Assembly: GCF_008180865.1 (NCBI RefSeq)
Contig: NZ_VTEX01000001.1
Location: forward strand, 65,116 to 129,115
From: Rossellomorea aquimaris
Lineage (GTDB): Bacteria > Bacillota > Bacilli > Bacillales > Bacillaceae_B
Reading direction: 5' to 3'
Length of the DNA stretch: 64,000 nucleotides
Translations under genes and position numbers: made by a program
Notes under the pieces: generated by a model
Database searches by the model: none
Seen by the model: the letters and a program-made list of their open reading frames with translations, nothing else
Told to the model about the DNA's origin: nothing
In this document: positions 25,490 through 33,732 of the stretch, one piece after another
How positions within the stretch are numbered: position 1 is the stretch's first letter
Layout of the letters: every line of letters starts with the position of its first letter

Positions 25490-26896
25490 CTATTTTATCT
25501 CGTGGTAGCGCTCTAATGCCCGGTCCCTCGCGGCTTTATGGTCCACGATTGGATAGGGGTAATCTTCCCCCAGGATGACCCCCGCATCTTCCAGAATATC
25601 CATGGAAGCTTCTGAAGGGTTGTGGATATGTTTATTGGGAACATCTTTTAATTCGGGAACCCACATCCGGATATAAGTGCCTTCTTTATCGAATTTTTCA
25701 CTTTGAAGGGTTGGATTGAAAATACGGAAGTAGGGGGCTGAATCAAAGCCGGAGCCTGCAACCCACTGCCAGCCCATTGAATTATTGGCGAGGTCTGCAT
25801 CAATCAGTGTATCCAAAAACCATTTTGTACCTTCTTGCCAAGGAATCAGTAAATGCTTGGTCAGGAACGATGCAACGATCATTCTGACACGGTTGTGCAT
25901 GAACCCAGTTGCCCATAATTCTCTCATTCCTGCATCAACGAGTGGATAGCCTGTCTCTCCTTTTTTCCATTTTTCCAAATGATCCCTTTCCTTATGCCAT
26001 CGGAACTCCTTGAATTTCTCATTTACAGGTTGTGTGGTGGACTCAGGAAAATGAAGCAGGACGGAGTAAGAGAAGTCTCTCCAAATTAATTGTTTAATGA
26101 AGGGTTCAACCTGAGCACTTTCTTTTTCAAGGAGTGAATGATACAAACTTCTCACCGATATGACACCAAGAGTTAAGTAAGGGGATAGGGTGGAGTGATG
26201 GCCATTTGCAGGGAAGTCTCTTCCCTCCGAATAATCATTGATGCTTTTTTTAACAAATGCATTATACCTTTTAATAGCTGCTTTTTCGCCCGGATCCCAC
26301 ATGCTTTCCATGATGTGAAACCAGGGGATAGTTGGTATGAGTTTTAAATCATTTAGTGATAGACCCTCCACATCAAGGTCCGGGACCTTTACTTTCTTCA
26401 CAGATGGGAGAGGTTTCGGGATGTCCTCCTTCCTTAAAGATTTATAAAATGCTGAGTACACTTTATAAGGAGTGTCGTCATCTTTTTTGATTTTCCAAGG
26501 GGGAAGAAGAAGTGTACCTTCGAATGTTTGAACATCTATTCCTTGTGAGGATAAAGAACGGGCTAATGCGAGATCCCGCTCATAAACTCTTGGATCATAG
26601 ACTCTATTCCAGTAAACCCCTTGTGCATTGGCTTTCTGAACCCATTGGGGGAGAAGGTCTTCTAGTTTTCCTTTATCTATCCAAAGTTGTCCGTTAATCG
26701 ATTGAAGGGCCGTCTGGAAGGCCTCTAAATTCTGATGCAGCCACCACTTCTTAGCTTCTCCATGGGAGGAGTAAGAAGTTTCCTCATCCAGGATATATAG
26801 AGGAATCACCATTCCTTCTTGAGAAGCTCTATATAGAGCAGGGTGATCGTGAATACGAAGGTCCTCCCTAATAAGGACAATGATGCGTTTTGTCAT
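25490..26896 (-). CDS. phr: Deoxyribodipyrimidine photolyase
   Basis: A 468-residue class I CPD photolyase. The N-terminal antenna domain begins IVLIREDLRIHDHPAL; the FAD domain carries TGYPLVDAGMREL, ATGFMHNRVRM, DADLANNSMGWQW and SGFDSAPYFRIFNP, including the residues that line the FAD and the lesion pocket. It repairs cyclobutane dimers with light. Length equals typical B. subtilis-type enzymes. GAGGGAAAAT precedes the ATG. The gene lies about 2 kb from splAB. Confidence 0.95.
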   Translation of the reverse strand: MTKRIIVLIREDLRIHDHPALYRASQEGMVIPLYILDEETSYSSHGEAKKWWLHQNLEAFQTALQSINGQLWIDKGKLEDLLPQWVQKANAQGVYWNRVYDPRVYERDLALARSLSSQGIDVQTFEGTLLLPPWKIKKDDDTPYKVYSAFYKSLRKEDIPKPLPSVKKVKVPDLDVEGLSLNDLKLIPTIPWFHIMESMWDPGEKAAIKRYNAFVKKSINDYSEGRDFPANGHHSTLSPYLTLGVISVRSLYHSLLEKESAQVEPFIKQLIWRDFSYSVLLHFPESTTQPVNEKFKEFRWHKERDHLEKWKKGETGYPLVDAGMRELWATGFMHNRVRMIVASFLTKHLLIPWQEGTKWFLDTLIDADLANNSMGWQWVAGSGFDSAPYFRIFNPTLQSEKFDKEGTYIRMWVPELKDVPNKHIHNPSEASMDILEDAGVILGEDYPYPIVDHKAARDRALERYHEIK

Positions 26897-27021
26897 GATT
26901 TTCCCTCCTAATAGCCGAATTCGTCAATTCTTTACCTAAAGTATAGTAAAATAAAGATGGTGATACAAAAATCGATGGGTTTGATAAAAACATTTAAATA
27001 TTCTTGAAAATGGAAAAGAAA

Positions 27022-27041
27022 ATAGTGTAATATCACACTAT
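27022..27041 (+). promoter_or_regulatory. Palindromic operator candidate upstream of the HTH regulator
   Basis: ATAGTGT-N6-ACACTAT, a perfect 7+7 inverted repeat located 22 bases before the start codon. It is the likely autoregulatory site of the downstream repressor. Confidence 0.6.
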
Positions 27042-27063
27042 AAAAGAAGTAAGGTGTGAATCG

Positions 27064-27516
27064 ATGACAAAAGAAGAGATCGTTCTAATCATTTCAGATA
27101 AATTAAGGCTAATACGAACAGAGGCAGGTTATACACAGGATAAGATGGCGAACATTATCGGATTATCCAAAAAAACCCTTGTTCAAATTGAAAAAGGAAG
27201 AGTCATGGCAGGCTGGACAGTGGTAATTGCCATCTGCGCATTGTTCAAAGATAGTGAAACCTTAACCACTAGTCTTGGTGGGGAGCCCCTTGAAATCATA
27301 GAGACCATTGCGCGGGAAGGCATTGATTATCGAAAGGAAAAAACGCTAGGCGGGAAGGTATGGTGGAAAGATGTAAAGAAGAATGATGAATATATACTTC
27401 AGCAAAACCTTTTCAGTCAGCACTTCCGAATTTTGGACTTTGAAGACTATCGGATATACAGCAGCTTTGACGAGAATAATGCCCATAAACGTTTTGATGA
27501 ATTGACGGGGAAATAA
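27064..27516 (+). CDS. XRE-family helix-turn-helix regulator
   Basis: A 150-residue protein with an N-terminal HTH_3 domain (residues 10-65; TQDKMANIIGLSKKTLVQIEKG is the HTH) and a C-terminal region of about 80 residues without recognised domain, ending FDENNAHKRFDELTGK. It is monocistronic and preceded by a perfect palindrome, so autoregulation is likely. Ligand and targets are unknown. GTAAGGTG is the probable ribosome binding site. Confidence 0.82.
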   Translation: MTKEEIVLIISDKLRLIRTEAGYTQDKMANIIGLSKKTLVQIEKGRVMAGWTVVIAICALFKDSETLTTSLGGEPLEIIETIAREGIDYRKEKTLGGKVWWKDVKKNDEYILQQNLFSQHFRILDFEDYRIYSSFDENNAHKRFDELTGK

Positions 27517-27529
27517 TACATATTTAAAT

Positions 27530-27566
27530 AGAGGGACGGACCTATCAAAGGTCCGTCCCTCTATTC
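27530..27566 (+). terminator. Bidirectional terminator
   Basis: AGAGGGACGGACC pairs perfectly with GGTCCGTCCCTCT around a 7-nt loop. Confidence 0.8.
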
Positions 27567-27573
27567 GTTTCTC

Positions 27574-28098
27574 TTATTTTACAACGAGGACGCTGGTTTC
27601 ACAGTTTTGAGTGACTTTTTCACTGACGCTGCCGAGCACCCATTTTTTCATGCCGGATTTCCGGCTGCTTCCGACTACTACCAGGTCTGCCTGAATTTCT
27701 TTGGCATATTCACATATGCGTTTTGCTTCTGAACCGGATAGGTGAATATAGTTTGCCTCAATCCCGTAAGGAGAAAGTTTTTCTTTTGCATTTTTCAAAA
27801 AGTGATGTGTAGAGGAGGGTGTCTTAATTTCATGACGTTCTTCCTCCGGAGTATGAACTTTGTTGTCTGGTGAAACTGACAAATTCCCCATATAATTGTT
27901 ATCAAACCCTGGTGAGGTATCTGCCAACGCGTGGGTAGGGGTATAGTTGTCATGACTTTCATTAGCTACCTTTTCATCTGATATATGGAGTACGGTTAAT
28001 TGTGTATCTATAGAACCTTTTATTAATTTTTGCACTTCATCCAATGCTTTCTTGCTTCCATCGGTTTCATCGTAAGCTAACAAGATATGTTTATACAT
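27574..28098 (-). CDS. Universal stress protein (UspA family) with a central insertion
   Basis: A 174-residue UspA-fold protein. It begins MYKHILLAYDETDGSKKALDE and ends with the nucleotide loop VVGSSRKSGMKKWVLGSVSE, so ATP binding is plausible. Between beta-2 and the following helix there is a roughly 45-residue hydrophilic insertion (about residues 45-90) rich in Asn, Asp, His and Pro; ordinary USPs have about 145 residues. B. subtilis NhaX, which lies in the syntenic region, is similarly long. GTG 28107 overlaps the ribosome binding site, so ATG 28098 is chosen. Confidence 0.85.
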   Translation of the reverse strand: MYKHILLAYDETDGSKKALDEVQKLIKGSIDTQLTVLHISDEKVANESHDNYTPTHALADTSPGFDNNYMGNLSVSPDNKVHTPEEERHEIKTPSSTHHFLKNAKEKLSPYGIEANYIHLSGSEAKRICEYAKEIQADLVVVGSSRKSGMKKWVLGSVSEKVTQNCETSVLVVK

Positions 28099-28221
28099 CA
28101 AAATCACCTCATCAATAGGATATCTATTATTTACCCAATATTAAATTTTTTAATCTTTTTCAGTAAATCGATGAATGGGATAATGTCCATTTTTAAACGG
28201 ATTCAACCAACGATTAATAAC

Positions 28222-28269
28222 AAAAAGAAAGAGCAGAACGGGGGAAGATCCGTTCTGCTCTTTCTTTTT
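28222..28269 (-). terminator. Strong hairpin terminator
   Basis: A 20-bp stem (28222-28241 with 28250-28269) and an 8-nt loop, T-rich on both strands. It follows the 22-codon membrane peptide gene. Confidence 0.85.
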
Positions 28270-28320
28270 GATTAAAACTCATATAATAGCAGGAATAATG
28301 TTTAATTTGAATGTTCTTTA

Positions 28321-28389
28321 TTAAAGCATGCTGATAATCCAACCAATGACAACAATTGCTCCAATGACCATTAAGATTGTACGTACCAT
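28321..28389 (-). CDS. 22-residue single-helix membrane peptide
   Basis: A minus-strand frame encodes a 22-residue peptide, MVRTILMVIGAIVVIGWIIS followed by Met-Leu: two N-terminal polar residues then one hydrophobic helix. An excellent ribosome binding site (GAGGTGAT) lies 5 bases before the ATG and a strong terminator follows. Such tiny membrane proteins are common in Bacillaceae but often unannotated. Expression has not been shown here. Confidence 0.6.
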   Translation of the reverse strand: MVRTILMVIGAIVVIGWIISML

Positions 28390-28462
28390 TAAAATCACCT
28401 CGACTTATCGTATCAATGAAATATGTTTTGTATTTCTAACCGGTTAATATAAAGTTACCCTG

Positions 28463-30520
28463 TCAACGAATAGTTAAAACCTTCTCTTCATTATTATTTA
28501 ACCAGGTTACTCCTTCAGGCGTGATTTCTGTTCCAACTCTCCCTCTCTGGATCATTACATATCCAAGATCCTTGAGCTCGTTTAATCTTGTCCTGATTTG
28601 TTGAACGGATAGAGGAGTGGAGGTCCGTTGCAGGGAAGAATAAATCTTTTGTCTGCTGGCTCGCTTTCCTTCTTCAAAAAATTCAACTAAAGCGGTAAGG
28701 ATATTTACATATTCTCCGGTTTTAGACATTGTGATAGAAGGAAGGGAAAAGGTACCTTTAGTATGATCCTTTTCGATGAAATTATAATCATTTTTCGGTA
28801 ATTGATGAATCGTTAACCGATTTTGTTCTGCAACAGTGATCATGTACAGTAGTGTATTCTTAAGTTCACGGATATTCCCGCTCCAAGGTGCTTTCTTCAA
28901 TGCGTCTAATACAGCCACGTCGATTGTTGTGATTTTGCTATGTTCCATACGAAGGAAATTCTCGATGAGAAGGGGGATATCTTCGCTTCGATCCCGGAGG
29001 CTCGGCAGCTGCAATGATAGAACTTTCAGACGGTGATAGAGATCCTCACGAAACGTTCCTTCTATTATTAAGGATTGGAGGTCCCTGTTCGTAGCAGCAA
29101 TGATCCTGACATCAACGGGAATATTCTTATTTCCTCCAATACGTCTGATCTCCATCTCCTGAAGGACCCTTAGGAGCCTCGCTTGAAGTTTTAGGCTAAT
29201 ATCACCGATCTCATCAAGAAACAGGGTACCCCCGTCTGCTTGTTCAAATAATCCCTTTTTTCCTCCTTTTTTTGCACCGGTGAAGGCTCCATCCTCATAG
29301 CCGAATAATTCACTTTCTAATAAATCTTCAGGCAATGCGCTGCAGTTTACAGCAAGATACGGACTGTTTTTTCGGGACGAATCATTGTGCATTGCGCTTG
29401 AAAAAAGCTCTTTTCCTGTGCCTGTTTCCCCATAGATTAGAACCGGAAGCTCACTTTGAGCGAGCTTTTTGGCTATCAATTTTGTTTCATTAATGATTGC
29501 GCTTTTACCCAGTATGCTATCAAATGTATATTTCGCAATATATCCTATTCGCTGAAGCTCCCGTTTACGGACCTTTTCCATCTCAATGGTCTCTTCCATG
29601 TCTTTAAACGTTGCAACGATGACTCCTTCTGCCTTCAAACGGAAACGATAGACCATCACATTCTGCTGACGGAGTGTGAAATATTGTTGATCTTCATCGT
29701 GTTGAGACGTCAAAAAGTGATTGAGCTCGATATTCTTGAACACCCTGTTTAATTTTTTTCCTTTCGCATGGTTAGATGTAATCCCGACCATTCGTTCAAG
29801 GACTTCATTGAAAACGGTAATTTCTCCGTCTTCCTGAAAGGCAAGGATCCCATCATTTACACCATCCACTACTTTATTTAAAAATTTATTTAACGTTTTC
29901 GCACGTCGATTGATAGCTCCCAGTTTTTGACTGAGCTCGATGATCTTTCTCGTATAGCGATCGGTGATATCGAAGGTTAACTGCTCTGACAATTGAAAGT
30001 GGTAGATGATTTTCATAATGGTATTCAAATCGATCAGACGTACACCGATATCAATCTTGTTGGGAACGGAAGGTGGGATACTTGCTGTTTCTCCTGGTGA
30101 AATGGCAATGTCAATTTGCCTAGGGTAGTCTCCAGTTGGGGAGTATGGAATGTAATCGACATGATCTATCCCTAATCGTTTCAAGTTAGAGACTGCTTCT
30201 TTGGCTGTTTCAATGAAATCATTCACATAAAGTATCTTTTTTCCAGGAGGTAATTCAAAAATACGATCTATGTGTTCGTAATTGACGGTACGACGTGCTT
30301 TAATGATAGTGCATGAACCGAAATCGATATATTCCTTCACTTCTGGTGCAATCAGCGCAGAAGAATAAACAATCAATTTATTGGTGAAATACATAGGAAT
30401 TCCTTCATCACAAGCATAACTCTTAATATCGATCAGTTCTCCGAAAACGGATTGTAATTGTTCCTTAAGAGCTCTTTCTGTTTCCTTTGTTCCAGCTAAT
30501 AGAATTAATTCACGTTTCAT
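28463..30520 (-). CDS. Sigma-54-dependent transcriptional activator with PAS domain
   Basis: A 685-residue enhancer-binding protein. Residues 1-200 form a PrpR_N-like sensory region; 210-310 a PAS domain (NKVVDGVNDGILAFQEDG); 335-570 the AAA+ domain with Walker A GETGTGKE, the sigma-54 contact loop GAFTGA, Walker B GGTLFLDEIGD and LKVLSLQLPSLRDRSEDI. The C-terminus is a winged-helix-like domain (QIRTRLNELKDLGYV) instead of the usual Fis-type HTH. It is divergent from a YfcC transporter gene that carries a -24/-12 promoter and repeated upstream sites, so it almost certainly activates that operon. The signal is likely a peptide breakdown product, by inference. Confidence 0.9.
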   Translation of the reverse strand: MKRELILLAGTKETERALKEQLQSVFGELIDIKSYACDEGIPMYFTNKLIVYSSALIAPEVKEYIDFGSCTIIKARRTVNYEHIDRIFELPPGKKILYVNDFIETAKEAVSNLKRLGIDHVDYIPYSPTGDYPRQIDIAISPGETASIPPSVPNKIDIGVRLIDLNTIMKIIYHFQLSEQLTFDITDRYTRKIIELSQKLGAINRRAKTLNKFLNKVVDGVNDGILAFQEDGEITVFNEVLERMVGITSNHAKGKKLNRVFKNIELNHFLTSQHDEDQQYFTLRQQNVMVYRFRLKAEGVIVATFKDMEETIEMEKVRKRELQRIGYIAKYTFDSILGKSAIINETKLIAKKLAQSELPVLIYGETGTGKELFSSAMHNDSSRKNSPYLAVNCSALPEDLLESELFGYEDGAFTGAKKGGKKGLFEQADGGTLFLDEIGDISLKLQARLLRVLQEMEIRRIGGNKNIPVDVRIIAATNRDLQSLIIEGTFREDLYHRLKVLSLQLPSLRDRSEDIPLLIENFLRMEHSKITTIDVAVLDALKKAPWSGNIRELKNTLLYMITVAEQNRLTIHQLPKNDYNFIEKDHTKGTFSLPSITMSKTGEYVNILTALVEFFEEGKRASRQKIYSSLQRTSTPLSVQQIRTRLNELKDLGYVMIQRGRVGTEITPEGVTWLNNNEEKVLTIR

Positions 30521-30533
30521 ACGTCTCCCCCTT

Positions 30534-30593
30534 ATGGTTTAATGGTTGATAAATGGTTTAATGGTTAAGTATATTTTAACCGATAATAACCAT
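30534..30593 (+). promoter_or_regulatory. Candidate upstream activating sites
   Basis: Direct repeats ATGGTTTAATGGTT at 30534-30547 and 30553-30566 (19-bp period) face an inverted TTAACCGATAATAACCAT at 30576-30593. They lie 40-100 bases upstream of the -24/-12 promoter, where an enhancer-binding protein would sit. Confidence 0.7.
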
Positions 30594-30632
30594 CAGTGCT
30601 CGTGAAGTTTGTATTTTCAGATAATTATAGAG

Positions 30633-30648
30633 TGGCACGGAACTTGCA
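30633..30648 (+). promoter_or_regulatory. Sigma-54 (-24/-12) promoter
   Basis: TGGCACG-N4-TTGCA matches the sigma-54 consensus TGGCAC-N5-TTGCW exactly, 46 bases before the transporter start codon. Confidence 0.93.
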
Positions 30649-30694
30649 TGTACATATGTGAAGAAAATCATAATTGTCAAACGGGGGGAAAGAA

Positions 30695-32197
30695 ATGGAG
30701 AAAGAACAAAAGGCCTGGAAGGTGCCGCATACATTCATTATTGTGTTTTTCGTTGTACTGGCAGCCGCAATTTTAACGTATGTCGTACCAAAGGGGCAAT
30801 TCACAACAGAAGAAATCACGTTCATGCAGGATGGAGAAGAACAAACCAAAACGGTATTAAATCCTGATTCCTTTAGTTATTTAAAGGATGATGATGGAAA
30901 CCTAATTAGAGAAGGAACCGGTCTTTTCGAGCCGGGAGGCGGAATTGGATTCCTTAATTATGTATTTGAAGGTCTCGTATCAGGGGATAAATGGGGGTCC
31001 GCTGTAGGTGTAGTAGCCTTTATCTTAATTATTGGTGGAGCGTTTGGTATCATCATGAAGACCAGGGCCATTGAAGAAGGGATCCTGAAGGTTATTGAGA
31101 GGACGAAAGGAAAGGAATCTCTCATCATCCCGATTATGTTCTTCTTGTTCTCATTAGGGGGAGCCGTGTTCGGAATGGGGGAAGAGGCCATTGCCTTTGC
31201 CATGATTCTCGTTCCAATCATGATTGCGATTGGGTATGATGCCATCACTGGAATCATGATCACATACGTGGCGACTCAAATCGGTTTCGCCACTTCATGG
31301 ATGAATCCATTCGGAGTGGCTATCGCACAAGGTGTTTCAGGTGTACCGGTTCTTTCGGGAGCAGGTTTCCGTATTATTATGTGGATTGTCTTTACACTTG
31401 TGGGGATCATTTACACATGGAGATATGCTCAAGCGATTCGGAAGGAACCTAAACGAAGTCTTTCTTACGCTTCTGATGAATACTTCCGCAAAGAAGGCAG
31501 AGTACGAGACCTAAATACCAAATTTACTTTGGGTCATTCACTTGTCATATTAACGGTTGCAGTTGGTATTGCCTGGATCATTTGGGGAGTAGTGGAACAC
31601 GCTTACTATATTCCGGAAATTGCGAGCCAATTCTTTACGATTGGATTAGTAGCAGGAATCATTGGCGTTCTGTTTAAATTGAATGGAATGTCATGGGATG
31701 ATATAGCAGATGGTTTCATCGACGGAGCGAAAGATTTATTGCCGGCTGCCTTAGTTGTAGGTATGGCAAAAGGAATCGTCATTATACTTGGGGGAGATTC
31801 ACCTGACGCCCCATCTGTATTAAATACGATGTTATATGGAGCAGGGCAAGTGGTCGGGGATTTCCCTGAAGCCATTTCTGCCTGGTGTATGTATGTATTC
31901 CAGTCTGTATTCAATTTCTTTGTCGTATCTGGTTCCGGTCAAGCCGCTTTAACAATGCCTTTGATGGCTCCACTTGCAGATATTGCCGGTGTCTCTCGTC
32001 AAGTAGCGGTCCTGGCCTTCCAATTAGGAGATGGATTAACCAATATTCTTGTTCCGACCTCTGCTGCCTTACTTGGTACGCTTGGAGCAGCCCGTGTCGA
32101 TTGGGGAATATGGGCTAAATTCATTATTAAATTCATGCTCATTCTATTCGTTCTGTCATCGATCTTTGTGATAACGGCAACACTCATCGGATTCTGA
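30695..32197 (+). CDS. YfcC-family (DcuC-superfamily) membrane transporter
   Basis: A 500-residue polytopic protein opening KAWKVPHTFIIVFFVVLAA, the usual start of the YfcC family (C4-dicarboxylate/basic amino acid carrier superfamily). Later blocks include GAVFGMGEEAIAFAMILVPI near residue 150 and SGSGQAALTMPLMAPLAD near 420. The next gene encodes isoaspartyl dipeptidase, so uptake of dipeptides or amino acids such as beta-aspartyl peptides is inferred. ATG 30695 follows ACGGGGGGAAAG; the in-frame upstream extension overlaps that site. Transcription is from the sigma-54 promoter. Confidence 0.85.
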   Translation: MEKEQKAWKVPHTFIIVFFVVLAAAILTYVVPKGQFTTEEITFMQDGEEQTKTVLNPDSFSYLKDDDGNLIREGTGLFEPGGGIGFLNYVFEGLVSGDKWGSAVGVVAFILIIGGAFGIIMKTRAIEEGILKVIERTKGKESLIIPIMFFLFSLGGAVFGMGEEAIAFAMILVPIMIAIGYDAITGIMITYVATQIGFATSWMNPFGVAIAQGVSGVPVLSGAGFRIIMWIVFTLVGIIYTWRYAQAIRKEPKRSLSYASDEYFRKEGRVRDLNTKFTLGHSLVILTVAVGIAWIIWGVVEHAYYIPEIASQFFTIGLVAGIIGVLFKLNGMSWDDIADGFIDGAKDLLPAALVVGMAKGIVIILGGDSPDAPSVLNTMLYGAGQVVGDFPEAISAWCMYVFQSVFNFFVVSGSGQAALTMPLMAPLADIAGVSRQVAVLAFQLGDGLTNILVPTSAALLGTLGAARVDWGIWAKFIIKFMLILFVLSSIFVITATLIGF

Positions 32198-32208
32198 TTG
32201 GAATAATA

Positions 32209-32240
32209 GTGCCGAACCTTGTTGTAAGGTTCGGCACGGT
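32209..32240 (+). other. Intercistronic hairpin between YfcC gene and iadA
   Basis: GTGCCGAACCTT pairs perfectly with AAGGTTCGGCAC around a 5-nt loop. There is no T-run after it, so it resembles an RNA-stability or partial-attenuation hairpin rather than a full terminator. Confidence 0.6.
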
Positions 32241-32272
32241 TATATGAAAAAGAAGAGAAGGGAGCAAACAGC

Positions 32273-33445
32273 ATGCTGACATTAATTCAAAACGGAGAAA
32301 TTTATGCTCCAGAATATATAGGGAAAAAGGATATATTAATAGTAGATAATAAATTAGGTTTTATTGAAGAAAAGATTGAACCTCCTCATCAATTTGTTGA
32401 TATAAAGATTGTGGATGCAACGGGTAAATTTGTAGTACCTGGCTTTATAGACTCTCACGTACATATAATGGGCGGAGGCGGCGAAGGAAGCTTTCGTACG
32501 AGAACGCCGGAAATTCAACTGACTCAGGCTACGCTTGCCGGTATCACGACTCTTGTTGGTGTGATTGGAACAGATGGAACGACGAGAACGATGGCGAGCC
32601 TTGTAGCGAAAGCAAGGGGTCTTGAAGAAGAGGGGATCACCTGCTACGCGCAAACCGGTTCTTATCAAGTACCATTGAAGACGCTAACCGGAAAAATTGA
32701 AGACGATATTATTTTAGTAGACCGCATCATCGGAGTAGGTGAAGTGGCGATTGCTGACCATCGCTCATCTCAACCCACAGTAAACGAATTGACGAAAATT
32801 GCTTCTGCTGCCCGAATTGGCGGCATGCTTTCAGGTAAATCGGGAATTGTCAATGTTCATGTAGGAGATAGTCATGACCATTTAAAGCTTCTAGAGGAAA
32901 TAGTCGACACAACGGATATTCCGATTAAACAATTCTATCCAACCCATATCAATCGAAATGCCCATCTGTTTGAAGCCGGGATTCAATACGCTCAAAGGGG
33001 TGGTTATGTAGACTTTACGACCAGTACCATTCCTCAATTTCTCGAAGATGGCGAAGTGAAATGCAGTAAAGCGCTAAAACGCATGCTCGATGCAGGTGTA
33101 CCGGTAGAACAAATCACATACACATCGGATGGACAAGCAAGCCTGCCTAATTTTGATAGGGACGGCGAGCTGATTGGATTACAGATTGGTCAGGTGTCGA
33201 GTCTTTACAAGGAGGTAAAGGACGCAGTTCTGGAAGAAGGCATCCCGTTAGAAACAGCCATTAAAGTTATAACATCAAATCCTGCCAAAATCCTTAAATT
33301 AAAGCAAAAAGGTCGTGTTGAAGTCGAAATGGACGCAGATCTGGTGTTGTTGGAAAAGGATACGCTTGAAGTGAACACGGTGTTTGCCAAAGGTAAGTTG
33401 ATGGTAGAGAACGGGGAAGCGATAGTGAAGGGAACGTTTGAATGA
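32273..33445 (+). CDS. iadA: Isoaspartyl (beta-aspartyl) dipeptidase
   Basis: A 390-residue amidohydrolase-superfamily enzyme. Motifs fit IadA: GFIDSHVHIMGGGGEGSF near residue 62, GEVAIADHRSSQPT near 160 (the carboxylated lysine position of some dimetal enzymes is not obvious), VHVGDSHDHL near 200, YPTHINRN near 225 and YTSDGQAS near 285. It hydrolyses beta-aspartyl dipeptides formed by protein ageing. Co-transcribed with the transporter under sigma-54 control. GAAGGGAG precedes the ATG. Confidence 0.92.
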   Translation: MLTLIQNGEIYAPEYIGKKDILIVDNKLGFIEEKIEPPHQFVDIKIVDATGKFVVPGFIDSHVHIMGGGGEGSFRTRTPEIQLTQATLAGITTLVGVIGTDGTTRTMASLVAKARGLEEEGITCYAQTGSYQVPLKTLTGKIEDDIILVDRIIGVGEVAIADHRSSQPTVNELTKIASAARIGGMLSGKSGIVNVHVGDSHDHLKLLEEIVDTTDIPIKQFYPTHINRNAHLFEAGIQYAQRGGYVDFTTSTIPQFLEDGEVKCSKALKRMLDAGVPVEQITYTSDGQASLPNFDRDGELIGLQIGQVSSLYKEVKDAVLEEGIPLETAIKVITSNPAKILKLKQKGRVEVEMDADLVLLEKDTLEVNTVFAKGKLMVENGEAIVKGTFE

Positions 33446-33458
33446 TTGTTTGGTTTTG

Positions 33459-33496
33459 AAATAGCTTGGAGCCTTGTGGCTTTGGGCTATTTTTAT
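33459..33496 (+). terminator. Terminator of the sigma-54 operon
   Basis: AATAGC...GAGCC pairs with GGCTTT...GCTATT around TTGT, followed by a T-rich tract; the stem contains internal mismatches. Confidence 0.55.
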
Positions 33497-33732
33497 TGCA
33501 ACGGTAAGGGATAAAGATGTTTTGAGCGGATAACGGCGAAATTTTCGTATTAACCGAAATTCTAATTATATCGGCGATACCGAATTTCCTGATTTTTTGC
33601 TAACGAGGAGAGATTGACTCTCGATACCTATCCGACCACAGACGGAGGAAAAAACCACCAATAGACCCTCATGTTCTTCGGTTGTTCCCTATATTATAAA
33701 GATAGTTAATCATTGATGGGGGACGGTTATTC

